A stretch of DNA of 18,083 nt from Larix sibirica (GCA_004151065.3 NWUY0300025348.1:11428-29510); one strand, 5' to 3'; counted from the first letter of the stretch, positions 1 through 9,784 are shown. Numbers and translations: made by a program. Notes: a model not told the origin generated them from the letters alone.

Positions 1-564
1 TTACAATAACTATGGGCCGAAACCCCATAGTACCATTAAACCCCAAAAACAGTACAGTTACCTCACTAACTGTGCTTTTCCATAACTTCTCAGCTACTTT
101 GCTCATCCTTGGTTGTCCTCTATGCAGCTTCTTGGCTGTGCGTCCTTCTGAAAACTGCTTGCTCTGACTACGAGGCGTTGACACTGACCTGGTGTGTCCT
201 CTTCCCTTCTCATCTCATTAACGTTGTTCCTGTAGCTATCAACCCGTTGCTTCTTCCTTAACTGCTTCAACTACCCTTCCTTTCCTTTGTCCTTTTGCCT
301 TTACTAAGGGGGCATGCCCCTTTCGGCCATCTTCGCGTTGCTCCATACCCTGCTCCCAGGAATTGCAGAGTCTCCTCTCCCCAAAATAGGCTAGTATTAG
401 GCCTTGCTGAGTTCGTACTTCTGCCTCAAAACTGCTGCACTTGAGCTATGCTCCAACAAAACTGCGCCAATCCTGGACTTCGCCTTACCAAAACTGTGTC
501 AACTTAGGACTCTCTGAACAGGCCCCTAACACTTGCTCGTGGATCATCTCTGATCCAATTTGCT
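1..564 (-). other. 3' flank of the minus-strand pseudogene
   Basis: There is no convincing gene here. Read on the minus strand, the base composition stays like that of the adjoining pseudogene, but the frame carries many stops. Short charged stretches such as VVEAVKEEATG can still be read. It is probably the remains of the C-terminal end and 3' UTR of that gene. It contains the 42-bp repeat at 489-607 and the hairpin at 9-31. Confidence 0.35.
9..31. other. Short perfect hairpin
   Basis: The 8-bp arms ACTATGGG (9-16) and CCCATAGT (24-31) are exact reverse complements around a 7-base loop. It lies downstream of the minus-strand pseudogene and could belong to its 3' UTR, but no function can be assigned. 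Confidence 0.4.
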
Positions 565-607
565 TCAACTGCGTGTCCCCTTAGGCCTCGTCGAACAAGC
601 CCCTAAC
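489..607. repeat. Two-copy diverged ~42-bp direct repeat
   Basis: Bases 489-530 and 565-607 share the order AACTG, a GTGTC-like block, CTTAGG, GAACA and GCCCCTAAC, with scattered substitutions. The spacing is about 77 bases. It straddles the apparent C-terminus of the minus-strand reading frame (GACSTRPKGT is encoded in the 565-607 copy), so the duplication may have extended the old protein. Confidence 0.5.
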
Positions 608-2955
608 CTTTTAGTGAAGTCCTGAAGAGTTGCACTTATCTTTGCAACTGTTTCCTTTGTTTCCTGCTCAAACTCCTTGACAGTTTCCAACATCTCCTGT
701 GAGATGGATTCATGAGCATAGTCCTTCACTGTATCCTCCATTGCGTGAAGTTCTTGCAACTTCTCTTCAATCTGATCTGATAGAGCAAGTGCTTATTCTT
801 GCATTGGATGTAGCTTTGCTGAAGTGTCAGCCTCTTTTTCCCTCAATGCCTTCAACTCTTTCTGCAGCTCCCTGGTCTCTGCAAATTTCTGAATCTTCTT
901 CCTTGGCGGAAAAGTATTCATAGCTGTCTGTATTGAATCCAACTCTTGTTTTTGTTGCTGTAGCTCTTCTTGTATCTGCTGCAATTCAAGATCTTCCTGT
1001 AATGTAACACATAACCTGGTAGCTTCATCAAGCAACTCCTGACAGCGCAATAATTTTGATGTGATGTTCTCTGTTGACATCCTCAACTCTTTGCTTCTAG
1101 TTTCTTTTAATTCCTGAGGAGTGCCTGGTTGATACTTCAACTCGAGAGTAGCAATATTATCCTTATATGATATCTCCATATCCACCATCTATGCCTTAAT
1201 ATTGTCAACTACATCACCAATATTAAGTATCGTAGCCTCTACCTTAGGTTCTTATTGACACTCAGGTATCTTCGCGTAGACTGTTGTGAGCGTTTCTTTG
1301 AGTATGCGTTGTTTCTCTTGAGAAGTAGATATCTCTCTATTTTTTTCCACAGATTCACACTTCATCTCCTTGTATTTTTCCTCTAACTGCAGGTGTTGGT
1401 TATACGTAGTTATGTCTCTGTCCCGAATCTCTTCCACAACCTACAGGTGCAGATTGTGTAACTCTTCCAGTGGAAACATGCTAACATTGATATCTAGGTG
1501 CTCCAGCCTCTTCACACCTTCAGCTACTTCTTCATTTGGGAATATGATGTTCATTGGCTCAATCCTCACCAAGCGAGGTCTCATCGTCAAGGCAAGCATA
1601 TTTCTCTTTCTTTGGCTTGAATCGCCTGGCTTTCTCTTTCTGGACTTGTTTGATCTTCGCGATGATACTTTAAGCTATGAAAGGTTCTCGATGAGGTTCA
1701 CCTGGACCTCTTCTCTTTTTCTTTCCTTCAGAGCAAGCGTTTCTTCCAAATTCTCGTTGACTGATGCTGCGATGCTTTCATAGTCATCTACATGCAACTA
1801 TGCTTATGCCGATGGTTTGTTTGCTTTATGTTTCTTCTGGTGCCCTTTCTACAGCAGTTCGCTTTCAGGCTCCTTCCTCTTTTCTCTAGAATGTGCCTTA
1901 GTAGTGCCTTTTTTACTTGTTTCTTGGCCTGTCTCTTTGGATTGCATGCTGGTTGTTTATTTCCCATTCTGCGGATCTTTAGCTTCGCTTTCATCTGATG
2001 TGGTGTTGATCTCTAACGCTAAGTCAACCTTCCATTCCTTAGACCAATCCTCCATAATTAGCTCAATTTTTGGTGAATCCAACTGGTAGAATCCTTCGAA
2101 CCATTCTGGGTTCCGCTTCTCATCCCTTGGCTGAATGTATATGAAGTGAAGGTCAACTTTAAATAGGAGCCTTTTGATATGCGCAGTCGTTACATCCTTC
2201 GGAATGCGCGGAGTGTGCCTAATAACATCGCACAACTGCTTATAATAGGTGAGCATATGCTCATTGTTCAGGCGTTGTCTATCCGGCTTCGCATTTTCCC
2301 ACATTTTTGCATATTTGGTTCCTTGGGAATCTCCCAACATAACTAGAATATATTGGCTGTGGAGTGGCTCTTTCCAGTCTATAAATGCGATCCGCACTAG
2401 CAACCAACTATAATGGAAAGAGATTCCACTTTCCTGAGACTCCCGCACATCATCCAAGAACTCATTTAACAAGTAGTTAGACCAGTTGTATGGAGTAACA
2501 TCCTTATCTTTCGAAGCTAAGGACATTGCAGCGGTCAACACCTCTGACAGTATGCATTTTTGCAAAACTTTTCCTGCCAACAACTGGATTGTGAAGCGCG
2601 TGGCTTGATCATTGATCCCAATTGTGATATACCCATGACTTCCTTTATGCAAGTTGAAATCTTCCTTCATACACTTCATGAGCTCCTTATCTTTGGTTTT
2701 TCCCATGAAATACACTGCGGGATCAACACCTCTTTTACTGAGATGTGTGATTCTGTGAATGAGGTCGATGTTGATATAAATCCTTTAGTCTGGCCATAGG
2801 TATCCCTGGTGCGTGCACAATAGAAAAGTGTGCACCACCGTAGTGAGCTTAGGACTTTGCTGAAAGTGAGTAATGTGGAGAAGTTTTAGCAACCCTGATG
2901 GTACTAGCGCCGTGAGCCAATCCTGTGCATGGAGCATAGAATGTTTTGTGCGCTC
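565..2955 (-). pseudogene. Dead ~800-codon gene: unrecognised N-terminal domain plus long coiled coil
   Basis: On the minus strand one frame runs about 2.4 kb. In-frame stops begin at 2787, 1959, 1851, 1806, 1800, 1677, 1443, 1254, 1191, 795 and 567, and I detect no frameshift. The first ~330 codons encode a helical globular domain, with recognisable segments SMLHAQDWLTALVPSGLLKL, LIHRITHLSKRGVDPAVYF, KSHGYITIGI-like (read as HKGSHGYITIGIND), NWSNYLLNEFLDDVRESQ and ISFHYSWLLVRIAFIDWKEP. A Lys/Arg-rich linker follows (about 1960-1570), then a Glu/Gln/Lys-rich coiled coil (about 1440-570) with heptad-like LQQIQEELQQQKQELDSIQ. No signal peptide or membrane segment is evident. No intron is needed to read it, which suggests an element-borne ORF or a retrocopy. 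I do not recognise the family. A plant transposon-associated or Gag-like protein is a guess. The true N-terminus was not found: beyond 2955 the frame closes close to the LINE-A start. Confidence 0.7.
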
Positions 2956-3036
2956 ATCAATATTTCAACACATGTATTGGTTAGATTGAAACTATAGATA
3001 CCTCGGCTGTTACGGGTCCTTCGCCTATAACAAATC

Positions 3037-3757
3037 ATGATCTGACAACTTACAATCCGGGATCTTTCCAAGAAAATTCTCACCGATGCGCACATGGCTC
3101 NCAAGAAACTATGTGCTCTTCACAAAATTCAAAAAAATATTACGAATAAAAATTTTCCAGGATGATCCTTCTTATTCATGGATTCTATCAGAAAATATGG
3201 TGTCTTGGCCATGGGATAGAAGGACACTCTAACTCTCAAGAACTTGGTATGCTCTCAAAATTATATCACTGCTTCCTGCTTCTCAAAATCTTTGAATCTC
3301 TCTATCAAGATTTTTAATATTTACGCTCCCTCTCATGAAAAAATTTCCTGCTGGACCAATCTTTTCAATTTTGGCTTGCTTTCCCATCCCAATCTCATCT
3401 TGGGGGGAGACCTAAACCTAACATTGTATATAAGTGAATCCTAGGGTTCTGATGCTAGAGATGATCCCATTTTGGACTTTTTTCATACAAAATTTTGACA
3501 AACAATTCTTGTTTGATGTCGAGCCTTCAGTCATAGGATTCACCTGGTTGAATAAGAGATATGGAGAGAGCCATATATCCAAAATAATCAAGCATTTCCT
3601 CCTTAGTGAATATCTTCTCTTGAACATAAGCGCATGCAGGTCTTCCATCCTAAAAGTTTGGCATTCATACCACTTACCTATCATTCTAGAGCTATCCACT
3701 CCTTCTAAAAATCCTGCTGCTCCTTTCAAGTTTAATCCCCACTGGTTAATATATTAG
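3037..3757 (+). other. LINE-A endonuclease domain with lesions at key codons
   Basis: Motifs of the exonuclease III/APE fold are spread over several frames. QETM (about 3102-3113) supplies the metal-binding Glu and is directly preceded by the ambiguous base at 3101, where the frame changes. A second shift lies in the A7 run 3131-3137. TGA at 3163, TAG at 3217 and TAG at 3442 sit where the family usually has Trp. DLNL is kept near 3408-3419. The usual SDH near the end reads SYH, with the Asp codon as TAC at 3668-3670. Confidence 0.75.
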
Positions 3758-5070
3758 GAATTTTTATCAATTGTCATCCAAAACTAGATTCCATTCAGCC
3801 AATCTCAGGATTCCCATGCTATGGAACATCTACAAATGAACTTGACAAAAATAAAGTCCCTCACAAAAGATTGGGACAAGAGAATCTTCTTAGACTTAGA
3901 CAAAGCTCATAGAATTTGAGAGGAAAATAGATGACGTCTTGGAGAACCTTAGATCAAGCAATATGACTAACGAAATCAAAGGCCATTTGGACACTCTCGA
4001 ATTGGAAAAATCAATACTACTAGCTTGGATTGAAGCAAATTGGAGGATGAAAATTAGAGCCATATGGCTCTCTGAAGGGGACCAGAACACAACCTTTTTC
4101 CATAGACAAGCTAAAGGTCAAATGGTGATAAAATCTATATGGAATAAAGGTTAAAACAAGGAACGAGTGTACTGAATTTAAAGACATATCAAAGGTAGTA
4201 GTTGGACATTATAAATCCCTTTTTACTAAACCTATGAGGGAGAGGGTCAAGGATATTTTAGTGTCCTCATAGTTATTCAACAGTTGGTTAAATGAGGACC
4301 AAAAGAGGGTTCTCCTTTCTCCAGTGGATAAGAAATAAGTTCACTAAGCCCTACTTACCTTCCAATATGAGAAATCGCTAGGAAAAGATGGTTGGACATC
4401 AGAATTTTATATCAGCTTTTGGGAATTGTTGGGAGATGACCTGATTACAGCAGTGGAGGATTCAAGATCCACATGCATGATACATATTCCCCTAAAATCC
4501 ACCTTTATTGTCAACATCCAAAAATCAGAGAACCCTAAAGGATTTGATCAATCTAGATCAATCTCACTTTGTAATTATATATACAAACTCATATCCAAAT
4601 TAATTGCTCATTGCTTGAATCCCATACTGTCTGAAAATATTTCCATCCAACAGTTTGTTTTTTTGGACAGTAAAAATATCCACGATGCTATTGGTCTCGC
4701 TCAAGAAGCTTTACACTCCATAAAGACCAAGAAGCAATCATCCTTTATGTTAAAATTAGACCTATCAAAGAAGTTTGATAAAGTAAACCTGCTCTTTCTT
4801 TGCCTCCTTCTAACTCAAGTGGGTTTTCCCCATATTTTAATAAATTGGATTGAATCCTACTATTAAAGTGTCTCTTACTCAGTTTTGGTGAATGGATCTT
4901 CTACCTATTTTTTTAATCCCTCTCAAGGCCTTCGGCAAGGATTCCCCCTCTCTCCATTATTTTTCCTCTGTGTTGCAGAAGCACTCAGTTCCCACCTTAA
5001 CCATGAAATAGCCCAAGGTCATCTCAAAGGGATCAAAGTCTCAGCTTCACTATCACTCATGCACATCCTC

Positions 5071-5106
5071 TTTGTTGATGATATCCTCTATGTTGATGAT
5101 ATCCTA
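5071..5106 (+). repeat. 18-bp tandem duplication of the RT catalytic box in LINE-A
   Basis: Bases 5071-5088 and 5089-5106 differ at two positions only and encode FVDDIL and YVDDIL back to back, followed by LFG. A standard plant L1 has one (F/Y)xDD box here, so six residues were inserted in frame at the polymerase active site. Confidence 0.9.
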
Positions 5107-7062
5107 CTGTTTGGGAATTCCACTGTAGCTGAAGAAAAATTCCCTGACATAATTATTAAATTGTTCTCCTCATCCACTGGTATGGAAATCAATCTTTAGA
5201 ATTCCTCTATCCATCAAGAGAAGGATAAATTATTGGTTTTGTAGATGGATCTCTTTAGCAGGAAGAGTTACTTTGATTAAAAGCATCGTCCAAGCAATTT
5301 ATGTGTTTTGGATGGATTTGACTTATATTCCAAAGGCCATACTAAATTCTATCAAAAATATTTTGTCAAATACCTTTGGGTAGGGAATCAAGAGGTAAGA
5401 ATCTACCCACTCTACAAATTGGAAACCCTCTACTCTAGAAAGTGGGTATTAAAAATATCCACCTGTTCTCGGAAGCTCTATCCTCAAAAATATTTTGGAG
5501 ACTATTAACTCACAAAGGTTTATGGAAATCCTTCGTATATCAAAAGTGTATATCTCCCTGTCCACTCATTTCATTTGCTATATCATTCCACACCCCTGGA
5601 AAGGGAGGCTATATAGTATGGAAATCTATTTAAAACAATTTCTCTTTGATCAAGGAAAACATCGGTTGGAAACCAAGAAATGGAAGGATTATAATGGTGG
5701 GGTTAGACCCCATAGTAGGCCTTAGCCAATCAGATTTGTTGCCTATCGACCTAGTGGATATACTCAAATCATAAGGACATAGTTTTCTGGTAGATATTTA
5801 TCAAGCATATTAGAGGACCTTATGGTATGGAAGATAGAAATCATCCTTGCAGCTCAAGCTCTCATAGGACCACATTCCACTATGGAAATCTTATATAGAT
5901 GGTCTAAACAGAGCTCACATTAACCTCACAAACACTCCAAACATTCTTTCATGGATTCTCAATTAGGACAATGGTTCTTATAGTGTCAAACTAGGTTATC
6001 TTGATTTGATTGAGTACCACTCAAATGATAGGGACAACCAACGGTGTCAAGGATTATGGAAGTTGACAGGCTCGCCAAAAAGCTACATTTTTATGTTGGA
6101 TAGCTCTAAAAAAGAAGATACTATCATGGGAAAACCTTCAAAAAACATGGAAGAGCGGGTCCTAGTAGATGTCCATTATGTTTGGAACATTCTAATACAA
6201 TCTACCATCTATTGGTAGCCTGCCATTTCTCTATGGAGGTTTGGAGTGCAGTCAGATCTTCGGGAAATTGTCCACCTTGGGAGGGATCCACTCTAATGGA
6301 GGCATAGTATCATTGGTTCTCAAGCTTGGTCCCTACGGAGCAAAATCCACTTCCTCTTCACACTTTATGGAGCTTATGGATCACTAGAAATAGAGCCATT
6401 TTGGAAGGCTTAACCCCAAATCCATTACCACTCGTCCTTCGCATCAAATACTCATTGCCAAGGAATATCAACAGTATCAAAAAGGAAAAACCAATAGTCA
6501 TCAACAATCATGATTTTGAAAAAACTCAGCCTTATATTTTATGTGATGGAGCGTCAAGTGGAAACCTAGGAGATTGTGGACTGGGTGGATATATTAGTTT
6601 TGAGGGACAATGGATTTCTTATAAACGAGGAGGGGGGGAATACAAACAGAGACTCTCAATATTGTTATTGCTCTATCTTTGGCGTAGGAAAACAATCTCT
6701 CATCAATCCAACTCTTCTCAGACTCCAATCTGGTGATTAATTGGTTACTGAGATTGTCCATTGCATGAACATCAACCTTATGCACATGGTTGAGAAAGCA
6801 AAACATTTGAAGAGTCTATATACATCTTGTAGTTGTAACATATATACAGAGAACATAACAAGATAGTTGATACACTGGTGAAGGATGCCTATCTCTTATA
6901 GGAAGGTTAGATCCATATCAAACACACTTCTTCTTCAAGCCAAGTTTTAGAACGCAAGCTCCAATACAGGTAACTGTACCATGGTTGGACTACACAAACA
7001 TATTGATGCTCTCTCTAATGAGCTATTATATGGTTGAGTTAATTACTCTCACAATACATAAA

Positions 7063-7266
7063 GACAATTCTATGTTTTTCATTGAAGATCTAAGCCTCCC
7101 AAGAGAGGTTGAAACAAAGTCTAAATGAAATGCTATCTAACTAACCATATTGTTTAAAAAATATATGACAATTCTATGTTTTTCATTGAAGATCCCTCCC
7201 AAGAAAGGTTGAAACAAAGTCTAAATGAAATGCTATTTAACTGACCATATTATTTTAAAAATGTAT
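7063..7266. repeat. 104-bp tandem duplication
   Basis: The block starting GACAATTCTATG at 7063 repeats at 7167. The copies agree almost throughout: the second lacks TAAG after GATC and has a few substitutions, for example in the GCTATCTAAC/GCTATTTAAC stretch. Both end in an A-rich run. The high identity suggests a fairly recent duplication compared with the decay of LINE-A next to it. Confidence 0.9.
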
Positions 7267-7404
7267 GGAATGTGAGGATTCCCATATTTTGACACTCTTG
7301 AAACAAGATTATTTTTCCTTTAGGGTCGAGAGGCTTTTCAATTTTGTATATATCAAAGAGCCACTAGTAATATAAGCGGAGTGAGATTACTTTTTTTTGA
7401 ACTT

Positions 7405-7510
7405 CCTAAACATAGGAATTTTTCCGAATCTTCATGGCTCATTTTCATAATCTTCATGGCCTAAACTTAGGAATTTTTCCGAATCTTCATGGCCTAAACA
7501 TAGGAATTTT
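7405..7510. repeat. 33-bp short tandem repeat, about 2.5 copies plus a partial unit
   Basis: Full units lie at 7405-7437 and 7460-7492, each beginning CCTAAAC and ending TCTTCATGG. A partial unit lies at 7493-7510. Between the first two, 7438-7459 keeps only the tail (AATCTTCATGG), as if from an internally deleted unit. Confidence 0.85.
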
Positions 7511-8679
7511 CATCCATTAAATATTGACACTTAACACTTTTTATAAACGTGTGAGAGACTAGAAATACTTGAAAATATATGCTTCTATTTTTTCCTCTAA
7601 ATATGTCAAATCAAATTTTATCCCATAAAATCTAACGCCACTTTTTCATAATGAAAAATGCTTAACACCAATTTTCATTCCTCATTTCACATTTAAAAAT
7701 GTTGCAAAACAAAATTGCATTAATGAAAAAAAAGAGATCTATTAAACTCTAACTTTGTTATAATTGTTGAGAGACTTACACTTAATGAAAAAGTAAGAAG
7801 TTAATTAGAAAACCTAATACTCATATATAAAGAACTTAATCCATATTTCATTGTCAATTTATTAATTTATAAAGTATATCTAGTTAACTCATTTTTGTCA
7901 TGAAATGGTTTCTATTTTTAATTTTTTTTTGGTAAAATGATTTTTTACTACAAAATTTTCTTTAAAATAAAAATATAAATGTGATACATTTTAATCAATT
8001 TTTTTAAAAATCATTTGACAAAGAAAAAATATTCTAGATAATTATCTTAATCAAATATAATAAATGGTATAATAAGATAAAATATTATGATATTAAAAAA
8101 AACATTTTTTCTAAGGGAAATATTACAAAGAAACTTTTGAACATTTACTTACATGTGTATCTAATGTAAATTCATTAATGTTGATTATAATGTTTAAATT
8201 GATAGAGATATCAACTAGGAATGAAATAAAGACAACCACTATAGGGAATCAACCACAATAACTCCTATATGATGCTCAAAATACTCAACCACTCAATTTA
8301 TTTCATGAAGCTAAAATATAATGAATACATATCCATGTAACCGATGTGTAATTTCCATATCTTGAATAGGATCAAATGACATCTAACTAAATAAATATCA
8401 AGTAAGATGTACACCATCAAATACAACCAATCAATTGTATCTCATCAAATGATATCAAATTAAATTTAATTAATCAATTTTATTTTGTATCTCATCACAT
8501 TAACTAACAAAACATTAATTCTTGTAGTAATCAAGTCAAATCCAAGACTACAACACAAAATTAGCCTAAACATGTTATGTGATTTGGATATTTTCTAATC
8601 ATATTTTTCCAATCGTTTTTTCCCAAAATCATATTAAAATTTGAGAAGAGTTTTTGGAATTGTAAATATAAGTTGTTGA

Positions 8680-8702
8680 TATTGCACAATCTAGGTGCAA
8701 TA
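8680..8702. other. Perfect 8-bp hairpin
   Basis: TATTGCAC (8680-8687) and GTGCAATA (8695-8702) pair perfectly around a 7-base loop. It is more GC-balanced than its surroundings, but no promoter or RNA gene context is visible. Confidence 0.4.
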
Positions 8703-8882
8703 GGGATATTTGAGGGTTTAGAATCTACTTATGCGTTCAAAAATGCAATTTCAACAATAAAAATTTGTAATTTGACCAAATATTGTTTAACTAGATTTTA
8801 GTGATGATCATAGCAAAACAAATCAAAATTGTATAATGTTTAAAATACTATAACCACACACTAGTTTCATTGTCTATGAATA

Positions 8883-8906
8883 TGTGTGTGTGCAGAGAGA
8901 GAGAGA
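8883..8906. repeat. Compound microsatellite (TG)5 followed by (AG)n
   Basis: Bases 8883-8892 are (TG)5. After one C, bases 8894-8905 alternate AG. This is a typical polymorphic simple repeat. Confidence 0.9.
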
Positions 8907-9154
8907 TTTGGAAAAATTAAGGTTTTTTCTTCTTCAGAACTTGAACCATTGGGTTCATCATATTGAAGCTATACCCAAAGCAACCAAATTAGAAGACAGG
9001 CAAGTGAAAGAACCCATTCTTATTGAACAATTTTGAATTTCAAATAATAAGTAAATGTTTCTTTTATAGAAAAAGGAATCCTCATCCTTTTAAAAATACA
9101 ATTAAAATTATTTTTTATATTTTTATAATTAAAAATATTTGGCAATATAGGCTT

Positions 9155-9640
9155 ACTTTAAGGTCTAAATACATAGTTTCCTCCCCCAACAATGGTTAAA
9201 TCCTTGAAACACATACCTCTTGTGAAAAACCTACTAATGGCACCAATAATCCACTCAAAAGTTAAACATCCCCTATACATTCATGTATGATGGTTTGAAT
9301 CCTCAATTAACTTGAGACTTAGAATATCTAATTAGGGCCCAAGGCCCTTGTTTACCTCCCACAAACATGATCAAGGCTCTGAGAACCCTCCACTTTATGT
9401 AAATCCTTCTAATGGCACCTATATCCCACCCAGATGCCAAATATCACCTTGAAAGGGAGTGCATGTTTCTTTGAGACCTCATTCATGGTGCTTAAGCTTG
9501 ATACTATTTATTTAGGGCCTACGGCCTTTGTTTTCCTCCTTCTATCATAATAAAGGAGTTGGGAATCATTCTTAGTGCACAAAACTAAATAATGCCATGC
9601 ATAGTCCCACTTGAATGTACTATTACAACACATTACATTG
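9155..9640. repeat. Diverged ~175-180 bp satellite-like tandem repeat, three units
   Basis: Matching landmarks recur at fixed spacing. A CCTCCC-like block falls near 9180, at 9355 and at 9535 (steps of 175 and 180). The AATGGCACC / AATGGCACC / AATGCCATG block falls at 9236, 9411 and 9591 (steps of 175 and 180). Units 2 and 3 open with a hairpin: AGGGCC-CAA-GGCCCT at 9334-9348, and an eroded version AGGGCC-TAC-GGCCTT near 9513-9528. Unit 1 is the most diverged there. The end of unit 3 is unclear; it may continue towards the LINE-B insertion. Confidence 0.75.
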
Positions 9641-9775
9641 GCATCATTATAATATCTATCATATAGTCTTTTATTCCAAAAGTTTCAAGTATGGATGATG
9701 TGTTATGAAATTTTGGAGGCATCATATCTTGCATCTTAGCAAGAGTAGCCAACCAATTTTTTATTACTTATGCTC

Positions 9776-9784
9776 TTGTCATTG
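9776..9784. repeat. Putative target-site duplication, 3' side of LINE-B
   Basis: TTGTCATTG lies next to the A-tail (T-run on the plus strand) of LINE-B. The identical 9-mer is at 16074-16082. It is short for an L1 duplication and is supported mainly by its position. Confidence 0.45.

Larger units (their letters stand above)
3037..6901 (+). pseudogene. LINE-A ORF2 pseudogene: endonuclease, reverse transcriptase, zinc ribbon, RNase H
   Basis: A functional copy would nick target DNA, reverse-transcribe its RNA at the nick and remove the RNA strand. Domains in order: APE-type endonuclease (3037-3757: QETM, IYAP, ILGGDLNL, FTWLNKR, SYHLPI); linker with IWLSEGDQNTTFFH (about 4060-4110); RT entry KSLGKDGWTSEF (about 4375-4410) and RSISLCNYIYKLISK (about 4555-4600); motif A LKLDLSKKFDKV (about 4752-4790); GLRQGFPLSPLFF (about 4930-4970); motif C FVDD (5071, duplicated); GIKNIHLFSEAL (about 5443-5480); zinc ribbon CPLC...YHLLVACHF (6170-6225); RNase H CDGASSGN, SDSNLVINW and HIYREHNKIVDTL (6541-6885), stop TAG at 6899-6901. 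The length, about 3.9 kb, fits a plant L1 ORF2. At least six frame changes and several stops kill it. The start at 3037 is the ATG just before LTIRDLSKK, the degraded counterpart of the family N-terminus. Confidence 0.85.
3030..7390 (+). mobile_element. LINE-A: L1-type non-LTR retrotransposon, 5'-truncated and decayed
   Basis: A plus-strand element consists of a whole decayed ORF2 (3037-6901) and roughly 490 bases of possible 3' UTR. No ORF1 precedes it: upstream of 3037 the DNA soon belongs to the minus-strand pseudogene, so the copy is 5'-truncated near the ORF2 start, as is common for LINEs. The 3' end is not sharp. The stretch near 7320-7390, ending in a T8 run at 7391-7398, resembles a LINE 3' UTR, but there is no clear A-tail and I found no target-site duplication. 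The 104-bp duplication at 7063-7266 lies within the proposed 3' UTR. Confidence 0.75.
7511..9154. other. AT-rich intergenic DNA without recognisable genes
   Basis: I find no protein homology, RNA gene or transposon ends here. The sequence is strongly AT-rich, with many A and T runs and no long reading frame on either strand. Only the hairpin at 8680-8702 and the microsatellite at 8883-8906 stand out. Confidence 0.6.

Noticed and set aside
1370-2089. Plus-strand open frames of 68-137 codons (1370-1783, 1792-1998, 1817-2089)
   Set aside because: They are antisense to the minus-strand pseudogene and have low-complexity, Phe/Leu/Ser-rich products typical of the reverse of Lys/Glu-rich coding sequence.
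1-3000. LTR retrotransposon as source of the coiled-coil ORF
   Set aside because: No LTR pair, primer-binding site, polypurine tract, protease, integrase or RT motif is visible around it. The possibility stays open only as a distant guess.
5698-5712. Small hairpin TGGGGT-TAG-ACCCCA, sharing ACCCCATAGTA with bases 22-32
   Set aside because: It lies inside the LINE-A ORF2 relic; the stem is short and the shared 11-mer is probably coincidence.
7615-7631. ATTTTAT-CCC-ATAAAAT inverted repeat
   Set aside because: Expected often by chance in DNA this AT-rich; no transposon end or target duplication around it.
7511-9154. Search for MITEs, tRNA or small RNA genes in the long spacer
   Set aside because: No terminal inverted repeats with matching flanks, no cloverleaf or box A/B motifs seen by eye.
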